DNA of 50,028 nucleotides, taken from NCBI GenBank assembly GCA_019418625.1, contig DYBL01000004.1, forward strand, positions 1 to 50,028, in the 5' to 3' direction. This document shows, piece after piece, positions 1-7,896 of this stretch. Position numbers and translations under genes: made by a program. Positions within the stretch are counted from its first letter, which is position 1; every line of letters begins with the position of its first letter. Under the pieces are notes generated by a model. The model saw nothing but the letters and a program-made list of their open reading frames with translations, searched no databases and was not told the DNA's origin. The DNA is from Clostridiales bacterium. GTDB taxonomy: Bacteria > Bacillota > Clostridia > Oscillospirales > Oscillospiraceae.

Positions 1-1189
1 TCGGCATGGTCAACTGCAAGACCACCGCCGTGCGGCTGATCCCCGCCCCCGGCAAGACGGTGGGCGTGTCGCCGGGGACGGCGATCATGTCCAGGCCCAC
101 GGAGCAAACGCAGGTCATGGCCTCCAGCTTGTCCAGGCACAGCACACCGCTCTTGGCGGCGGCGATCATTCCCTCGTCCTCGCTGACGGGGATGAATGCG
201 CCGGAGAGTCCGCCCACGGAGGAGGACGCCATGACGCCGCCCTTTTTCACCGCGTCGTTCAAAAGAGCCAGAGCCGCGGTGGTGCCGTGGGTACCGCACA
301 CCTCCAGGCCCATCTCCTCCAGGATGCGGGCCACACTGTCACCCACAGCGGGGGTGGGCGCCAGGCTCAGGTCCACGATGCCAAAGGGCGTGTCCAGCCG
401 GCTGCTGGCCTCCCGGGCCACCAGCTGACCCATGCGGGTGATGCGGAAGGCAGTCTTTTTCACCGTCTCGGCCACCACATCGAAGGGCTGGCCCTTGACA
501 GACTGCAACGCGTGGTACACCACGCCGGGGCCGGAGACGCCCACGTTGATGACCTTCTCCGCCTCACCCACGCCGTGGAACGCGCCGGCCATGAAGGGGT
601 TGTCCTCCACGGCGTTGCAGAAGATCACCAGCTTGGAGCAACCCAGTCCGTCCTCGGCGGCGGTGGCCTGGGCCACCTCCTTGACCACCCGGCCCATGAG
701 GGCCACGGCGTCCATATTGATGCCCGCCTTGGTGGAGCCCACGTTTACGGAGGAGCAGACAAAGCGGGTCTGGGCCAGCGCCTGGGGAATGGAGCGGATC
801 AGCTTCTCATCCGCCAGCGTCATGCCCTTTTGCACCAGAGCGGAGTAGCCGCCGATGAAGTTGACGCCGCAGCGCTCCGCCGCGCGGTCCAGCGCCAGGG
901 CGAAGGGCACATAGTCGTCCGTCTCGCTGGCACCGGCCACCAAAGCCATGGGGGTGACGGAGATGCGCTTGTTGACGATGGGGATGCCGAACTCCCGCTC
1001 GATGTCCTCGCCGGTGCGCACCAGGTTCTCCGCATAGCGGCAGATCTTGTCGTACACCTTGCCGCAGGCGCGCTTGGGGTCCGGGTCGCAGCAGCTGAGC
1101 AGGGAGATGCCCATGGTGATGGTGCGGATGTCCAGATGCTGTTGGTCGATCATTTCGATGGTGGAGAGGATCTCCTTCTGATTGAGCAT
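1..1189 (-). CDS. UPF0210 (DUF711/PFL) family protein, 3' end cut by window edge
   Basis: The reading frame is open on the minus strand from an ATG at 1189 to the left edge, so about 396 residues are visible of a family usually near 450. The N-terminus MLNQKEILSTIEMIDQQ and the stretch GSTKAGINMDAVALMG are typical of the UPF0210 (DUF711) family, whose function is not established. The start is supported by an AGGAGGGG Shine-Dalgarno immediately after the stop of the upstream ACT-domain gene. The two genes are therefore one operon. The same UPF0237 (ACT) plus UPF0210 pairing is known from other Firmicutes, which suggests that the small ACT protein may be a ligand-sensing partner; that role is inference. 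Confidence 0.9.
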   Translation of the reverse strand, partial: MLNQKEILSTIEMIDQQHLDIRTITMGISLLSCCDPDPKRACGKVYDKICRYAENLVRTGEDIEREFGIPIVNKRISVTPMALVAGASETDDYVPFALALDRAAERCGVNFIGGYSALVQKGMTLADEKLIRSIPQALAQTRFVCSSVNVGSTKAGINMDAVALMGRVVKEVAQATAAEDGLGCSKLVIFCNAVEDNPFMAGAFHGVGEAEKVINVGVSGPGVVYHALQSVKGQPFDVVAETVKKTAFRITRMGQLVAREASSRLDTPFGIVDLSLAPTPAVGDSVARILEEMGLEVCGTHGTTAALALLNDAVKKGGVMASSSVGGLSGAFIPVSEDEGMIAAAKSGVLCLDKLEAMTCVCSVGLDMIAVPGDTPTVLPGAGISRTAVVLQLTMP

Positions 1190-1201
1190 GGTCTCCCCTC
1201 C

Positions 1202-1471
1202 TCAGATGTTGTGCATGGCGTCGAAGATCTCCTCCCGCTGGATGCGGATGGAAAGCTCCATCTTGGTGCCCAGCTGAGCAAGTGCTTCGCTCAGTTCGCC
1301 GATGGAGGCGGTGGACTTGCTCACGTCCACAGCCATGACCATGGTGAATGCCCCATGGAGAATGGTCTGAGAGATATCCAGAATGTTGACGTTGTACTCG
1401 GACAGCAGGATGCAGATGGCGGCGATGATGCCCACCTTGTCCTGGCCCACGACGGTGACGATGGCGTTCAT
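1202..1471 (-). CDS. ACT domain-containing protein, UPF0237 family
   Basis: This 89-residue protein consists of a single ACT domain. It begins MNAIVTVVGQDKVGIIAA, with the glycine-rich loop between the first strand and helix that ACT domains use to bind small ligands, usually amino acids. Length and sequence fit the UPF0237 family. It is the first gene of an operon with the UPF0210 gene, only 12 bases apart, behind its own promoter at 1556-1584. No ligand can be read from the sequence. It is distinct from the ACT domains inside the nearby aspartokinase and homoserine dehydrogenase. Confidence 0.9.
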   Translation of the reverse strand: MNAIVTVVGQDKVGIIAAICILLSEYNVNILDISQTILHGAFTMVMAVDVSKSTASIGELSEALAQLGTKMELSIRIQREEIFDAMHNI

Positions 1472-1555
1472 AGGTCTCCTCCTTGCAGGGCGGCCCCCCG
1501 GGCGCCCGTTCTTTCGTATGTGCGGCGCATCGGGCGCGCCGCGTACAGCGGCTTT

Positions 1556-1584
1556 ATTGTAGCACGGATCCGCCCGGATGTAAA
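1556..1584 (-). promoter_or_regulatory. sigma-A promoter of the UPF0237-UPF0210 operon
   Basis: On the minus strand TTTACA (1579-1584) and TACAAT (1556-1561) are separated by exactly 17 bases. The -10 lies about 85 bases upstream of the ACT gene start. The -35 directly follows the large hairpin downstream of lysC. Confidence 0.7.
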
Positions 1585-1586
1585 CC

Positions 1587-1630
1587 CGGCGCAGCGGGAA
1601 CGGCCCCGAAGGGCGTCCCGCTGCGCCGCA
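1587..1630 (-). terminator. GC-rich hairpin downstream of lysC
   Basis: Just beyond the lysC stop, GGCGCAGCGGGA and its near-complement TCCCGCTGCGCC form a long, very stable stem with some internal mismatches. There is no U tract; the following bases are GGGTTTACA, which is the -35 of the next promoter. It may stall or terminate lysC transcription just before the downstream operon, but without a U tract this is uncertain. Confidence 0.45.
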
Positions 1631-1638
1631 GCGATGAG

Positions 1639-2850
1639 TCAGATCTCATCAAAGAACTTGGCATGGATGGCCTTGACGGCCCGGTTCACGTCCTCCTCGT
1701 CCAGCAGGACGGAGACGCGGATCTCGGAGGTGTTGATCATCTGGATATTGATGCCCGCCTCGTAGAGGGCCTCAAACATCTTGGCGGCCACGCCGCAGTT
1801 GCTCATAAGGCCCGCACCTACGATGGACACCTTGCCGATGGCCTCGTCCGCCTCGATGTGGTCGAACCGGATGGCTTCCTTGTGCTCGTTGAGCACCCGT
1901 TCCGCCTCCTCCAGGTCCTTTTTGTGTATGGTAAATGCAATATCCTTGGTATCTTCCCGGCCGATGGACTGCAGGATCAGATCCACGTTGATGTTGTTCC
2001 GGCTGAGCAGGTCGAATACCTGGAACGCCACGCCGGGGTTATGCTGCAGCCCCACCAGGGCGATGCGGGCGATGCTCACGTCCTTTGCCACGCCGGCAAT
2101 ATTGGTTTTCTCCACTTTTGTAACCTCCTTGACTTTCGTACCGGGCTTGCGCTCCAGGCTGGACAGCACTTCCAGGTCCACCCGGAACTTTTTCGCCAGC
2201 TCCACGCTGCGGTTGTGCAGCACCTGCGCGCCCTGGCTGGCCAGCTCCAGCATTTCGTCATAGGTGATCTCGTCCAGCTTTCTGGCGTTGGGCACCAGAC
2301 GCGGATCCGCCGTGTAAACGCCGTCCACATCCGTATAGATCTGGCACAGCTTGGCGTGGAACGCCGCCGCCAGCGCCACGGCGCTGGTATCGGAGCCGCC
2401 CCGGCCCAGGGTCGTCACATCCCCCTGCCGGTCCACACCCTGGAATCCCGTGACCAGAACGATGCGATGCTGATCCAGCTCCGAGCGGATACGCTCGGAG
2501 TCGATCCGCTTGATGCGGGCATCGGCATGGACACCGGTGGACTGGATGCCCACCTGCCAGGCGGCCAGGGACACGCAGGGCAGTCCCATGGACTCCAATG
2601 CCATGGCGCACAGCGCCACGGAGATCTGTTCGCCGGTGGAAAGCAGCATATCCATCTCCCGCTTGGAAGCGTGGGGGTTGATCTCCTCCGCCTTGGCGAT
2701 CAGGTCGTCGGTGGTATCTCCCTGGGCGGAGAGCACCACGATCACGTCGTTGCCCTCCAGATACGTCTCCGCGATGATGCCCGCCACATTCCGGATGCGC
2801 TGGGCGTCCCGCACGGAGCTGCCGCCGAATTTTTGTACGATCAAACTCAT
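1639..2850 (-). CDS. lysC: aspartate kinase (monofunctional, class with two ACT domains)
   Basis: Aspartokinase phosphorylates L-aspartate, the entry step to lysine, threonine and methionine (and diaminopimelate for the cell wall). The 403-residue protein starts MSLIVQKFGGSSV, carrying the KFGGSSV nucleotide-binding signature, and keeps the kinase core to about residue 250. Two ACT domains follow (about 265-330 and 340-400), the normal site of feedback inhibition by lysine and/or threonine. Length is typical for monofunctional aspartokinase. It is the third gene after the UPF0735 gene and hom, with 73 bases between hom and lysC and a GAAGGAAA ribosome site. Which end product inhibits it cannot be told by eye. 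Confidence 0.96.
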   Translation of the reverse strand: MSLIVQKFGGSSVRDAQRIRNVAGIIAETYLEGNDVIVVLSAQGDTTDDLIAKAEEINPHASKREMDMLLSTGEQISVALCAMALESMGLPCVSLAAWQVGIQSTGVHADARIKRIDSERIRSELDQHRIVLVTGFQGVDRQGDVTTLGRGGSDTSAVALAAAFHAKLCQIYTDVDGVYTADPRLVPNARKLDEITYDEMLELASQGAQVLHNRSVELAKKFRVDLEVLSSLERKPGTKVKEVTKVEKTNIAGVAKDVSIARIALVGLQHNPGVAFQVFDLLSRNNINVDLILQSIGREDTKDIAFTIHKKDLEEAERVLNEHKEAIRFDHIEADEAIGKVSIVGAGLMSNCGVAAKMFEALYEAGINIQMINTSEIRVSVLLDEEDVNRAVKAIHAKFFDEI

Positions 2851-2923
2851 AGTGTTTCCTTCTTTGCCTCAGATTGGTTGCGTCCCCCGGTCCATGGTAT
2901 GCCGCCGGTCCGGCCGGCGTACC

Positions 2924-4114
2924 TTACAGCACCCGCAGGCAGGCCTGGGTCCGCAGTCCGGCGGACAGCTCGGCCGCCTTCCGGCCGGTCAGCATCTCGG
3001 TGAGGAACACAGTGCCATCCTCCTCCGAGAGCACCTGGATCTGCCCGAACACCTCTGCCGCCCGGTCCGCGCTGTCCGCAGTGCGCACATACCAGCGCCC
3101 GGAAAGCTCCATGGGGTCCACAAATCCGGTGGGATCGGCATCCCACCCAAGAGGCTTGCGATGGACGCCGGATTGGAGCGCCTCCATCACATCCGCCACA
3201 CAGGCAGACGCTGTGGGCAGCGCGCCGGCGCCCTTGCCATAGAACATGACCTCTCCGGTGGCGTTGCCGCGCACCACCACCGCGTTGAATACGTCCTCCA
3301 CATTGGCAAGGGGCGTATCCTCCGAAATGAGGTGGGGCGAGACGTAGGCGCTGCGCGCTCCGTTCTCCAGCCGAACGGCCCGGCCCAGCAGCTTGATGCG
3401 GTAGCCCGCCCGCTCCGCCTCCTTCACGTCCTTCAGGTCCAGGCGGGAGATGCCCTCCATGGGCACTGCCGCCGGATCGGTCTGGCGGCCGAAGGCCAGG
3501 TCCGCCAGGATGCAGGTCTTGCGCCCGGCGTCGATGCCCTCCACGTCGGCGGTGGGATCGGCCTCGGCGTAGCCCTTCTCCTGGGCCTCCCGCAGCGCGT
3601 CGGCAAAGGAGGCGCCGGTGCGCACCATGCGGGTCAGGATGTAGTTGGTGGTGCCGTTGAGGATGCCGTACACCTCGTCGATGCGGTTGGCGGCCATACA
3701 CTCGGTCAGCGGATGCAAAATGGGGATGCCGCCGCCCACGCTGGCCTCAAACAGGTAGCTGACGCCTTTTTCCCGTGCCAGGGCCAGCAGCTCACAGCCG
3801 TGCTCCGCCACCAGCTGCTTGTTGGCCGTGACCACATGCTTGCCCGCGGCCAGGGCCCGGCGGGTATATTCGTAGGCGGCCTCCACCCCGCCGATGGTCT
3901 CCACCACCACACGGATGTCCGGATCGCTTTCGATGCATCCGAAGTCGTCGGTCATCCGGTCACGGTAAGGCCCGTCCTTGAAATGACGCACCAGAATGGT
4001 CTTGACATGCAGGGGCTCGCCCAGCTTGCGCTCGATCTCGCGGGCGTTCTCCTCCACCACCTTGGCAACGCCCGTTCCCACCGTACCAAGGCCCATGATC
4101 GCGATTTGAATCAT
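2924..4114 (-). CDS. hom: homoserine dehydrogenase
   Basis: The enzyme reduces aspartate semialdehyde to homoserine with NAD(P)H, feeding threonine and methionine synthesis. The 396-residue protein begins MIQIAIMGLGTVGTGVAK, the dinucleotide-binding GxGxxG motif of the family, and contains the conserved catalytic region around GILNGTTNYILTRM. The last 75 or so residues form a C-terminal ACT domain, as in the regulated Gram-positive form. It sits 20 bases downstream of the UPF0735 ACT gene and upstream of lysC, so enzymes of the aspartate pathway are co-transcribed. A GC-rich inverted repeat lies in the hom-lysC gap near 2905-2930. Confidence 0.96.
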   Translation of the reverse strand: MIQIAIMGLGTVGTGVAKVVEENAREIERKLGEPLHVKTILVRHFKDGPYRDRMTDDFGCIESDPDIRVVVETIGGVEAAYEYTRRALAAGKHVVTANKQLVAEHGCELLALAREKGVSYLFEASVGGGIPILHPLTECMAANRIDEVYGILNGTTNYILTRMVRTGASFADALREAQEKGYAEADPTADVEGIDAGRKTCILADLAFGRQTDPAAVPMEGISRLDLKDVKEAERAGYRIKLLGRAVRLENGARSAYVSPHLISEDTPLANVEDVFNAVVVRGNATGEVMFYGKGAGALPTASACVADVMEALQSGVHRKPLGWDADPTGFVDPMELSGRWYVRTADSADRAAEVFGQIQVLSEEDGTVFLTEMLTGRKAAELSAGLRTQACLRVL

Positions 4115-4134
4115 CTCTCTATATTCCTTTCCGC

Positions 4135-4575
4135 TCAGCCTGCCAGGATCTCAAATTTGATCACGTCGTCCAGGCTGGCCACGTTGCTCATCAGCTGTTC
4201 CAAAGACTCCTCCATCTCCGAAGTCTCCGCGGAGATGGTCACCGCCGCACAGCCGTTGGTGGGGATGCTCTGGTTGATGGTGAGGATATTCGCGCCGGAA
4301 GACGCGAACACCGTCAGCACCCGGGACAAAATGCCCGCGTTGTCCTTGAGCATGGCATAGAACGTGATGATATGCTCGGACTTCATGTCGTTGAAGGGCT
4401 GTACGGAGTCCTTGTACTTGTAGAACGCACTGCGGCTGATGCCCGCCAGGCGGGTAGCCGCACCCACGGTGTCCACCTCTCCCGTCTGCATCATGCGCTT
4501 GGCCTCCGCCACCTTGATGAAAATTTCCGGCAGCGCGTCCGCCGCCACGATATAATATTTAATCTCTCTGGCCAT
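4135..4575 (-). CDS. UPF0735 family ACT domain protein (PheB-like)
   Basis: This 146-residue protein has an N-terminal helix-turn-helix-like segment (AATRLAGISRSAFYKYKD, about residues 60-77) and a C-terminal ACT domain (DNAGILSRVLTVFA and onward). That combination and length match the UPF0735/PheB family. In Bacillus, PheB is encoded next to prephenate dehydratase; here the partner is hom, so it may be an amino-acid sensor for this operon. DNA binding or enzyme regulation has not been shown by anything visible here. It is the first gene of the operon, with a strong ACAGGAGGA ribosome site and the promoter at 4618-4646. Confidence 0.9.
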   Translation of the reverse strand: MAREIKYYIVAADALPEIFIKVAEAKRMMQTGEVDTVGAATRLAGISRSAFYKYKDSVQPFNDMKSEHIITFYAMLKDNAGILSRVLTVFASSGANILTINQSIPTNGCAAVTISAETSEMEESLEQLMSNVASLDDVIKFEILAG

Positions 4576-4617
4576 GTTTGTTTTCCTCCTGTGGTCATTT
4601 GTCCATCTATGTTGTTC

Positions 4618-4646
4618 ATCTTAGCAAAAAAAAATCGCCCTTGCAA
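4618..4646 (-). promoter_or_regulatory. sigma-A promoter of the UPF0735-hom-lysC operon
   Basis: On the minus strand TTGCAA (4641-4646) and TAAGAT (4618-4623) are 17 bases apart, with a T-rich spacer. Transcription would start about 35 bases upstream of the gene. No T-box or riboswitch fits in so short a leader. Confidence 0.7.
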
Positions 4647-4731
4647 CCGGAAGAGCGAAAATTTTTTTGGAGAATTTGGAAAAACGCCGCCGTTTACAGG
4701 GGCAGCTTCTGTGAAAACCGCCCAACAGGCA

Positions 4732-4756
4732 GGCGCCCGGCCTGTGGCCGGGCGCC
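4732..4756. terminator. hairpin in the spacer after the M18 aminopeptidase
   Basis: GGCGCCCGGCC and GGCCGGGCGCC form a perfect 11-bp stem around a TGT loop. The T-rich tail (GTTTTCCGTTTTT) is on the plus-strand side, although the gene that needs termination (M18, stop at 4779) reads from the minus strand. It may act weakly or as an RNA-stabilising end. Confidence 0.5.
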
Positions 4757-4778
4757 GTTTTCCGTTTTTGTGCGCTCC

Positions 4779-6194
4779 TTACCGGACGCCGTGCTCCGCC
4801 TGATAGACTGCCTTCATAGCGCGGTAAGTCTCGTAGCAGTCCAGCTTGGCCACCGTCTCGAAGGGGGCGTGCATGCTGAGAACCGGCACGCCCGCGTCCA
4901 GCGTGGTGATGTTGCGGTTGGCCATATAGGCCGCCACAGTACCGCCGCCGCCGGCGTCCACCTTGCCCAGCTCCGCGATCTGCCAGACCACACCGCAGCG
5001 GTCGAACAGGCCGCGGACATAGGCCACCGTCTCGGCGTCAGCGTCGGAGGCGCCGGACTTGCCCCGGGCGCCGGTGTACTTGCAAAGGCCCACGCCGTAG
5101 TTCACGTAGGCGGCATTGCGCTTTTCGTACACCTCGCCGTAATCCGGGTCGTAGGCCGCCGTCACGTCCGCGCTGAGGCAGAAGGAGTTTTCATAGCACC
5201 GCCGCAGCGCCACGCCCTGGGATGCGCACAGGTCCTCCATGAACGTATCGAACGCGGCGGACTGCATGCCCGTCACGCCGTCGGAGCCGATCTCCTCCTT
5301 GTCCGCCAGCATGCACACGGCGGTGCGTGCCGGTGTCTCGTCCAGATCCAGCAGCGCCCGCAGCGCCGCGTAGCCGCACACCCGGTCATCGTGGCCGTAA
5401 GCGCCGATCATGGAGCGGTCCAGACCGATGTCGCAGGCGTTTGCCGCGGGAACGGCCTCCAGCTCGGCGGAGGTGAAATCGTCCTCCGTAAAGCCGTACT
5501 TCTCATAGAGCAGCTGCATCACCGCCAGCTTCACCCGGCCCGTGTCCTCCTCGTCTCCCATGGGGCGGCTGCCCACCACCAGATTCAGAGATTCGCCGGG
5601 CACCGCCTCGCTCAGAGGCTTCTTGCCCTGCTCCATGCCCAGGTGAGGCAGCAGGTCCGTGATGACCAGCTTGGGATCGCCCGCGTCGGCGCCGATGTTC
5701 ACTTCCGCGCGCGTGCCGTCCTTCAGCGCCACCACGCCTCTAAGCTCCAGGGGGATGGTCACCCACTGGTACTTGCGCAGCCCGCCGTAGTAATGGGTCT
5801 TGAGATAAGCCACTTCGCTCTCCTCATAGAGGGGATTGGGCTTGAGGTCCAGCCGGGGAGAGTCGATGTGGGCCGCGGCGATCTGAACGCCCTGGTCCAG
5901 CGGCGCACGGCCGATGTGGGCCAGCATGACTGCCTTGCCCCGGTTGCACACATACACCTTGTCGCCGGGCTTGAGGTCCATGCCCGGGGCAAAGGGGCGG
6001 TATCCTTTCTCCTCTGCCAGACGCACGCTCTCCGCCGCGCACAGCCGCTCGGTCTTTCCGGCGTCCAGGTACGCCATATAATCCCGGCAGTAGGGCTCCA
6101 TATGCTCCAGTGCCGCCGCATCCAGACGGTCATAGCCGTTTTTCCGGTTGGACAGCAGCTTCTTTTTCAGTTCCTTGATCTCAGGCTTGTCCAT
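4779..6194 (-). CDS. M18 family aminopeptidase
   Basis: M18 enzymes are cytosolic, zinc-dependent aminopeptidases that form large tetrahedral dodecamers and trim N-terminal residues, often acidic ones, from peptides. The 471-residue protein contains AAHIDSPRLDLKPNPLYE (about residue 125), whose His is a zinc ligand. Further hallmarks are LADKEEIGSDG with the catalytic Glu pair, and a C-terminal LSMHAPFE segment supplying another ligand. The start codon lies inside the end of the upstream sua5-coaE gene (14-base overlap), so translation is probably coupled. No signal peptide is present. Substrate preference is not predictable from the sequence alone. Confidence 0.93.
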   Translation of the reverse strand: MDKPEIKELKKKLLSNRKNGYDRLDAAALEHMEPYCRDYMAYLDAGKTERLCAAESVRLAEEKGYRPFAPGMDLKPGDKVYVCNRGKAVMLAHIGRAPLDQGVQIAAAHIDSPRLDLKPNPLYEESEVAYLKTHYYGGLRKYQWVTIPLELRGVVALKDGTRAEVNIGADAGDPKLVITDLLPHLGMEQGKKPLSEAVPGESLNLVVGSRPMGDEEDTGRVKLAVMQLLYEKYGFTEDDFTSAELEAVPAANACDIGLDRSMIGAYGHDDRVCGYAALRALLDLDETPARTAVCMLADKEEIGSDGVTGMQSAAFDTFMEDLCASQGVALRRCYENSFCLSADVTAAYDPDYGEVYEKRNAAYVNYGVGLCKYTGARGKSGASDADAETVAYVRGLFDRCGVVWQIAELGKVDAGGGGTVAAYMANRNITTLDAGVPVLSMHAPFETVAKLDCYETYRAMKAVYQAEHGVR

Positions 6195-7854
6195 GTGCCT
6201 TTTCCTCCTTCACGGCCTCTACCAGCCGTTCAAAAAATTCCCGGGCCTCCTGCTGGAAGGCCTCCGCCGTCTCCGCGCCGTTGTTGAGCTCGCAGTCGCA
6301 CTTGCCGCGGTAATACTCGTCGGGCTTCTGGGCGGAGATCCGCAGCCGGGCATACTGCTCGGAGATGCCGTCCCGGGCCATGATGCGCCGCACCCGCAGC
6401 TCCAGCGGCGAGGTGATGGCCACCGTCCGGTCGCACAGGGCGTCCGCGCCGCTTTCCAGCAGGTTGATGGCGTCGATGGCATACAGCCCGGCGCCGCCCT
6501 CCTCCAGGATACGGCTGACCTCCGGCCGCAGGAACCGGTAGACGATGGCGTTGAGCTGCTCCAGACGGTCCTTGTCCTCAAAGACCTCCTTGCCCAGACG
6601 CTGGCGGTCCAGACGGCCGTCCATGCTGAATACGCCCGGGAAGGTGGTGTGGATGGCGTTGCACATGTCCTCGTTGTGCTCCAGCATCTCATGGTACAGT
6701 GCGTCGCAGTCGATGACTGTGCCGCCCATGGACTCGATGGCCCGCAGGGCGCTGGTCTTGCCCGCGCCGGTGCCGCCGGTGAGGCCCAGCACCACCTTGG
6801 TGCTGTCCGCCTCGATGACGTGGAACCCGGCGGCTTTCTTCAGCCGGTTGCCCACGGCCAGGCCCAAGCCCCGGTTATCCGGGCACTGGGCGTAGATCTC
6901 CTGCACGCCGCTGTTATCAAAGGTGCGCAGGGCGTCGAACACCCGCTGGGAATGAGCCAGCTTATCGCCGCTGGGCCCCAGGGTGTGCACCTCCTGCTCC
7001 TTGAAAAGATGGGCAAATTCATCAAAGCAGATGACGCCGTCGCCGGGTCTGACCCGCCGGGCGATCTCCTGCGCAGACTTCTCCGGCGCGCCCGTGACCA
7101 CCGTCACCGGGGCCTTGGGGGCGTAGTGGCGGTACTTCATGCCCGGGGCCTTGGGCTTTTCGCCCTCCCCCAGAGCCCGGGTGACCGCTTTGTCCACATC
7201 GATATGGCCGATGAGCCGCTCCAGGTCCTCCAGGGGAAGTCCGCCCGGACGCAGCAGCCGGGGCGGATCGCAGGTCAGGTCCAGGATGGTAGACTCCACG
7301 CCCACGGCGCAGGGACCGCCGTCCACCACGCCCTCGATCTTTCCGTCCATGTCCTCCAGCACGTCCTGGGCCGTGGTGCAGCTGGGACGGCCGGAGGTGT
7401 TGGCGCTGGGCGCCGCCACGGGGATGCCGGCCTCCCGGATGATGGCCAGGGTCACCGGATGATCGGGACAGCGCATGGCCACGGTATCCAGTCCTGCCGT
7501 AATGGCGGGAGGCACCACATCCGTCCGGCACTTCAAGATCATGGTCAGGGGACCGGGCCAGAACTTGCGGGCCAGCACATAGGCAAGGGGCGGGATGTCC
7601 TTGCAGTACCGGGGCAGCCACTGCTGGCCGGGAATGGTCAGAATGAGGGGATTGTCCTGGGGGCGGCCCTTGGCCTCAAAGATGCGGGCCACGGCCTTTT
7701 CGTCCAGGCCGTTGGCCGCCAGGCCATACACCGTCTCCGTGGGGATGCCCACCAGGCCGCCGTCCCGCAGGATCTTGGCAGCCGCGGAGATCTTGTCCTC
7801 AATGCTCTTTTGCTGGCCCTTGGTGTCCCGCAGGTCAAAATATAATGTCTGCAT
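6181..7854 (-). CDS. Sua5/TsaC threonylcarbamoyl-AMP synthase fused to dephospho-CoA kinase
   Basis: This 557-residue protein joins two complete enzymes. Residues 1 to about 340 are a full-length Sua5-type L-threonylcarbamoyladenylate synthase, making the intermediate for tRNA t6A37. It has the YrdC core with GIPTETVYGLAANG (36-49) and SANTSGRPS (150-158), and the extra Sua5 domain from about 245. Residues from about 353 on are dephospho-CoA kinase (CoaE), the last step of CoA synthesis. This half shows the P-loop GLTGGTGAGKT (357-367), the DCDALYHEM segment (382-390) and a C-terminal end of normal length. There is no stop or frameshift between them. The gene lies 42 bases after prfA and overlaps the M18 gene. 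Both halves look intact, so a bifunctional protein is likely; the fusion itself is unusual. Confidence 0.93.
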   Translation of the reverse strand: MQTLYFDLRDTKGQQKSIEDKISAAAKILRDGGLVGIPTETVYGLAANGLDEKAVARIFEAKGRPQDNPLILTIPGQQWLPRYCKDIPPLAYVLARKFWPGPLTMILKCRTDVVPPAITAGLDTVAMRCPDHPVTLAIIREAGIPVAAPSANTSGRPSCTTAQDVLEDMDGKIEGVVDGGPCAVGVESTILDLTCDPPRLLRPGGLPLEDLERLIGHIDVDKAVTRALGEGEKPKAPGMKYRHYAPKAPVTVVTGAPEKSAQEIARRVRPGDGVICFDEFAHLFKEQEVHTLGPSGDKLAHSQRVFDALRTFDNSGVQEIYAQCPDNRGLGLAVGNRLKKAAGFHVIEADSTKVVLGLTGGTGAGKTSALRAIESMGGTVIDCDALYHEMLEHNEDMCNAIHTTFPGVFSMDGRLDRQRLGKEVFEDKDRLEQLNAIVYRFLRPEVSRILEEGGAGLYAIDAINLLESGADALCDRTVAITSPLELRVRRIMARDGISEQYARLRISAQKPDEYYRGKCDCELNNGAETAEAFQQEAREFFERLVEAVKEEKAHGQA

Positions 7855-7896
7855 AGCTTCGCCTCTATTTCTCTTGATCGGGCCGGAGCCCGCTTG

